This document shows positions 13,215 to 13,580 of a stretch of DNA of 13,580 bases, piece after piece (the stretch's first letter is position 1; each line of letters begins with the position of its first letter). The position numbers and the translations under genes are program-made. The DNA is from Holosporales bacterium. Its GTDB lineage: Bacteria; Pseudomonadota; Alphaproteobacteria; RUG11792. A model generated the notes under the pieces. That model made no database searches, was not told the origin of the DNA, and saw only the letters and a program-made list of their open reading frames with translations. The DNA lies in assembly GCA_031262205.1 (NCBI GenBank), contig JAISID010000074.1, positions 1 through 13,580 of the forward strand, given 5' to 3'.

Positions 13215-13580
13215 TCACTCTCGATTTTTCAAATACTTTTGCCACAAATCAGGGCGAACATCTTGAGTGACTTGTTTTGATTGCTCCGTTCTCCACAAAG
13301 CAATTTCCTTGTGGTTTCCGGACAACAAAACAGAAGGTACTTCATTTCCATTCCAAATCACCGGTTTAGTATATTGCGGATATTCCAAAAGGTCAACAGT
13401 AAAACTCTCGTCTTCCGTCGACGTTTCGTTGGTCATAATGCCTGGCAGAAATCTTAAGCAGGAATCTATGATCGCCATCGCCGGAATTTCTCCGCCAAAC
13501 AAAACGTAATCCCCTATGCTTACTTCAAGCATGCCTCGTTCTCTTTTCCAATAATCGATTACTCTTTGATCGATCCCTTC
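13215..13580 (-). CDS. trmD: tRNA (guanine-37-N1) methyltransferase, C-terminal part, cut by the window edge
   Basis: The last 121 residues of TrmD, open to the right edge. It methylates G37 next to the anticodon with S-adenosylmethionine and so prevents +1 frameshifting. The visible part begins inside the knot with EGIDQRVIDYW (the GRYEGIDQR motif), then EVSIGDYVLFGGEIPAMAII, LLEYPQYTKP, VPSVLLSGNHKEIALWR and RPDLWQKYL. These are all hallmarks of the family. The motifs match alphaproteobacterial TrmD, although YWKRERGM in the loop after VID is unusual there. An internal ATG at 13532 is not the start; the frame continues upstream. rplS follows at 45 bp. Confidence 0.96.
   Translation of the reverse strand, partial: EGIDQRVIDYWKRERGMLEVSIGDYVLFGGEIPAMAIIDSCLRFLPGIMTNETSTEDESFTVDLLEYPQYTKPVIWNGNEVPSVLLSGNHKEIALWRTEQSKQVTQDVRPDLWQKYLKNRE

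Noticed and set aside
1..13580. CRISPR array, complete insertion sequence, intact integrase gene, rRNA or intact tRNA
   Set aside because: Scanned for and not found; only the tRNA-Ser tail fragment is present.

Overview
AT-rich bacterial window. It reads as the border between a decaying, mobile-looking accessory segment (left, about 1-9,770) and conserved chromosome (right, about 9,796-13,580). RplS and TrmD look alphaproteobacterial: RplS has the family's typical N-terminus and KVRRAKLYYLR motif, and TrmD has LLEYPQYTKP and VLLSGNH. The AT-richness, pseudogenes and relics suggest a host-associated lineage of the Rickettsiales or Holosporales kind. That placement is inference; no search was run.

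Layout. (1) 1-310 (-): 5' part of a gene for an exported protein with a clear signal peptide, leaving the window at the left edge. (2) 426-1,399 (+): a broken plasmid-type partition module, a small ParA plus a ribbon-helix-helix (RHH) partner, both with +2 frameshifts and in-frame stops, behind a small inverted repeat that could be its operator or centromere. (3) 1,400-1,990: no intact gene; two hairpins, one copy of a ~34-bp repeat, and a short coding relic. (4) 1,991-9,421 (-): a complete type I restriction-modification operon in the order hsdM - fic - fic - hsdS - hsdR. Two Fic AMP-transferase genes of different architecture sit between hsdM and hsdS, joined by ATGA overlaps. hsdS is split into two half-genes at an (AG)6 tract; losing one AG unit would fuse them into one 387-residue HsdS. 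(5) 9,422-9,795: operon leader, several palindromes, the second (inverted) copy of the ~34-bp repeat, and at 9,741-9,770 what looks like the 3' end of a tRNA-Ser gene without the rest of the tRNA, as expected of an attachment-site duplication. (6) 9,796-11,185 (-): a tightly coupled three-gene operon of unrecognised proteins with its own TATAAT promoter. (7) 11,279-13,580 (-): tgt, a 310-bp gap with a faint coding relic, rplS, and the 3' part of trmD.

How it fits together. HsdM and HsdS methylate, and with HsdR they restrict. HsdS alone decides the target, so the AG tract could switch specificity or activity by slipped-strand mispairing. Both Fic proteins carry the full catalytic motif and their own inhibitory (S/T)xxxE(G/N) motif, so they look like restrained toxins or regulators carried with the R-M system. 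The par relics, the tRNA-Ser tail and the inverted repeats around hsd suggest that an integrated plasmid or island brought the left part in and that its maintenance genes then decayed while the hsd operon stayed mostly intact. Most speculative as a new system: the three-gene operon at 9,796-11,185, and the double-Fic hsd operon with a switchable hsdS.
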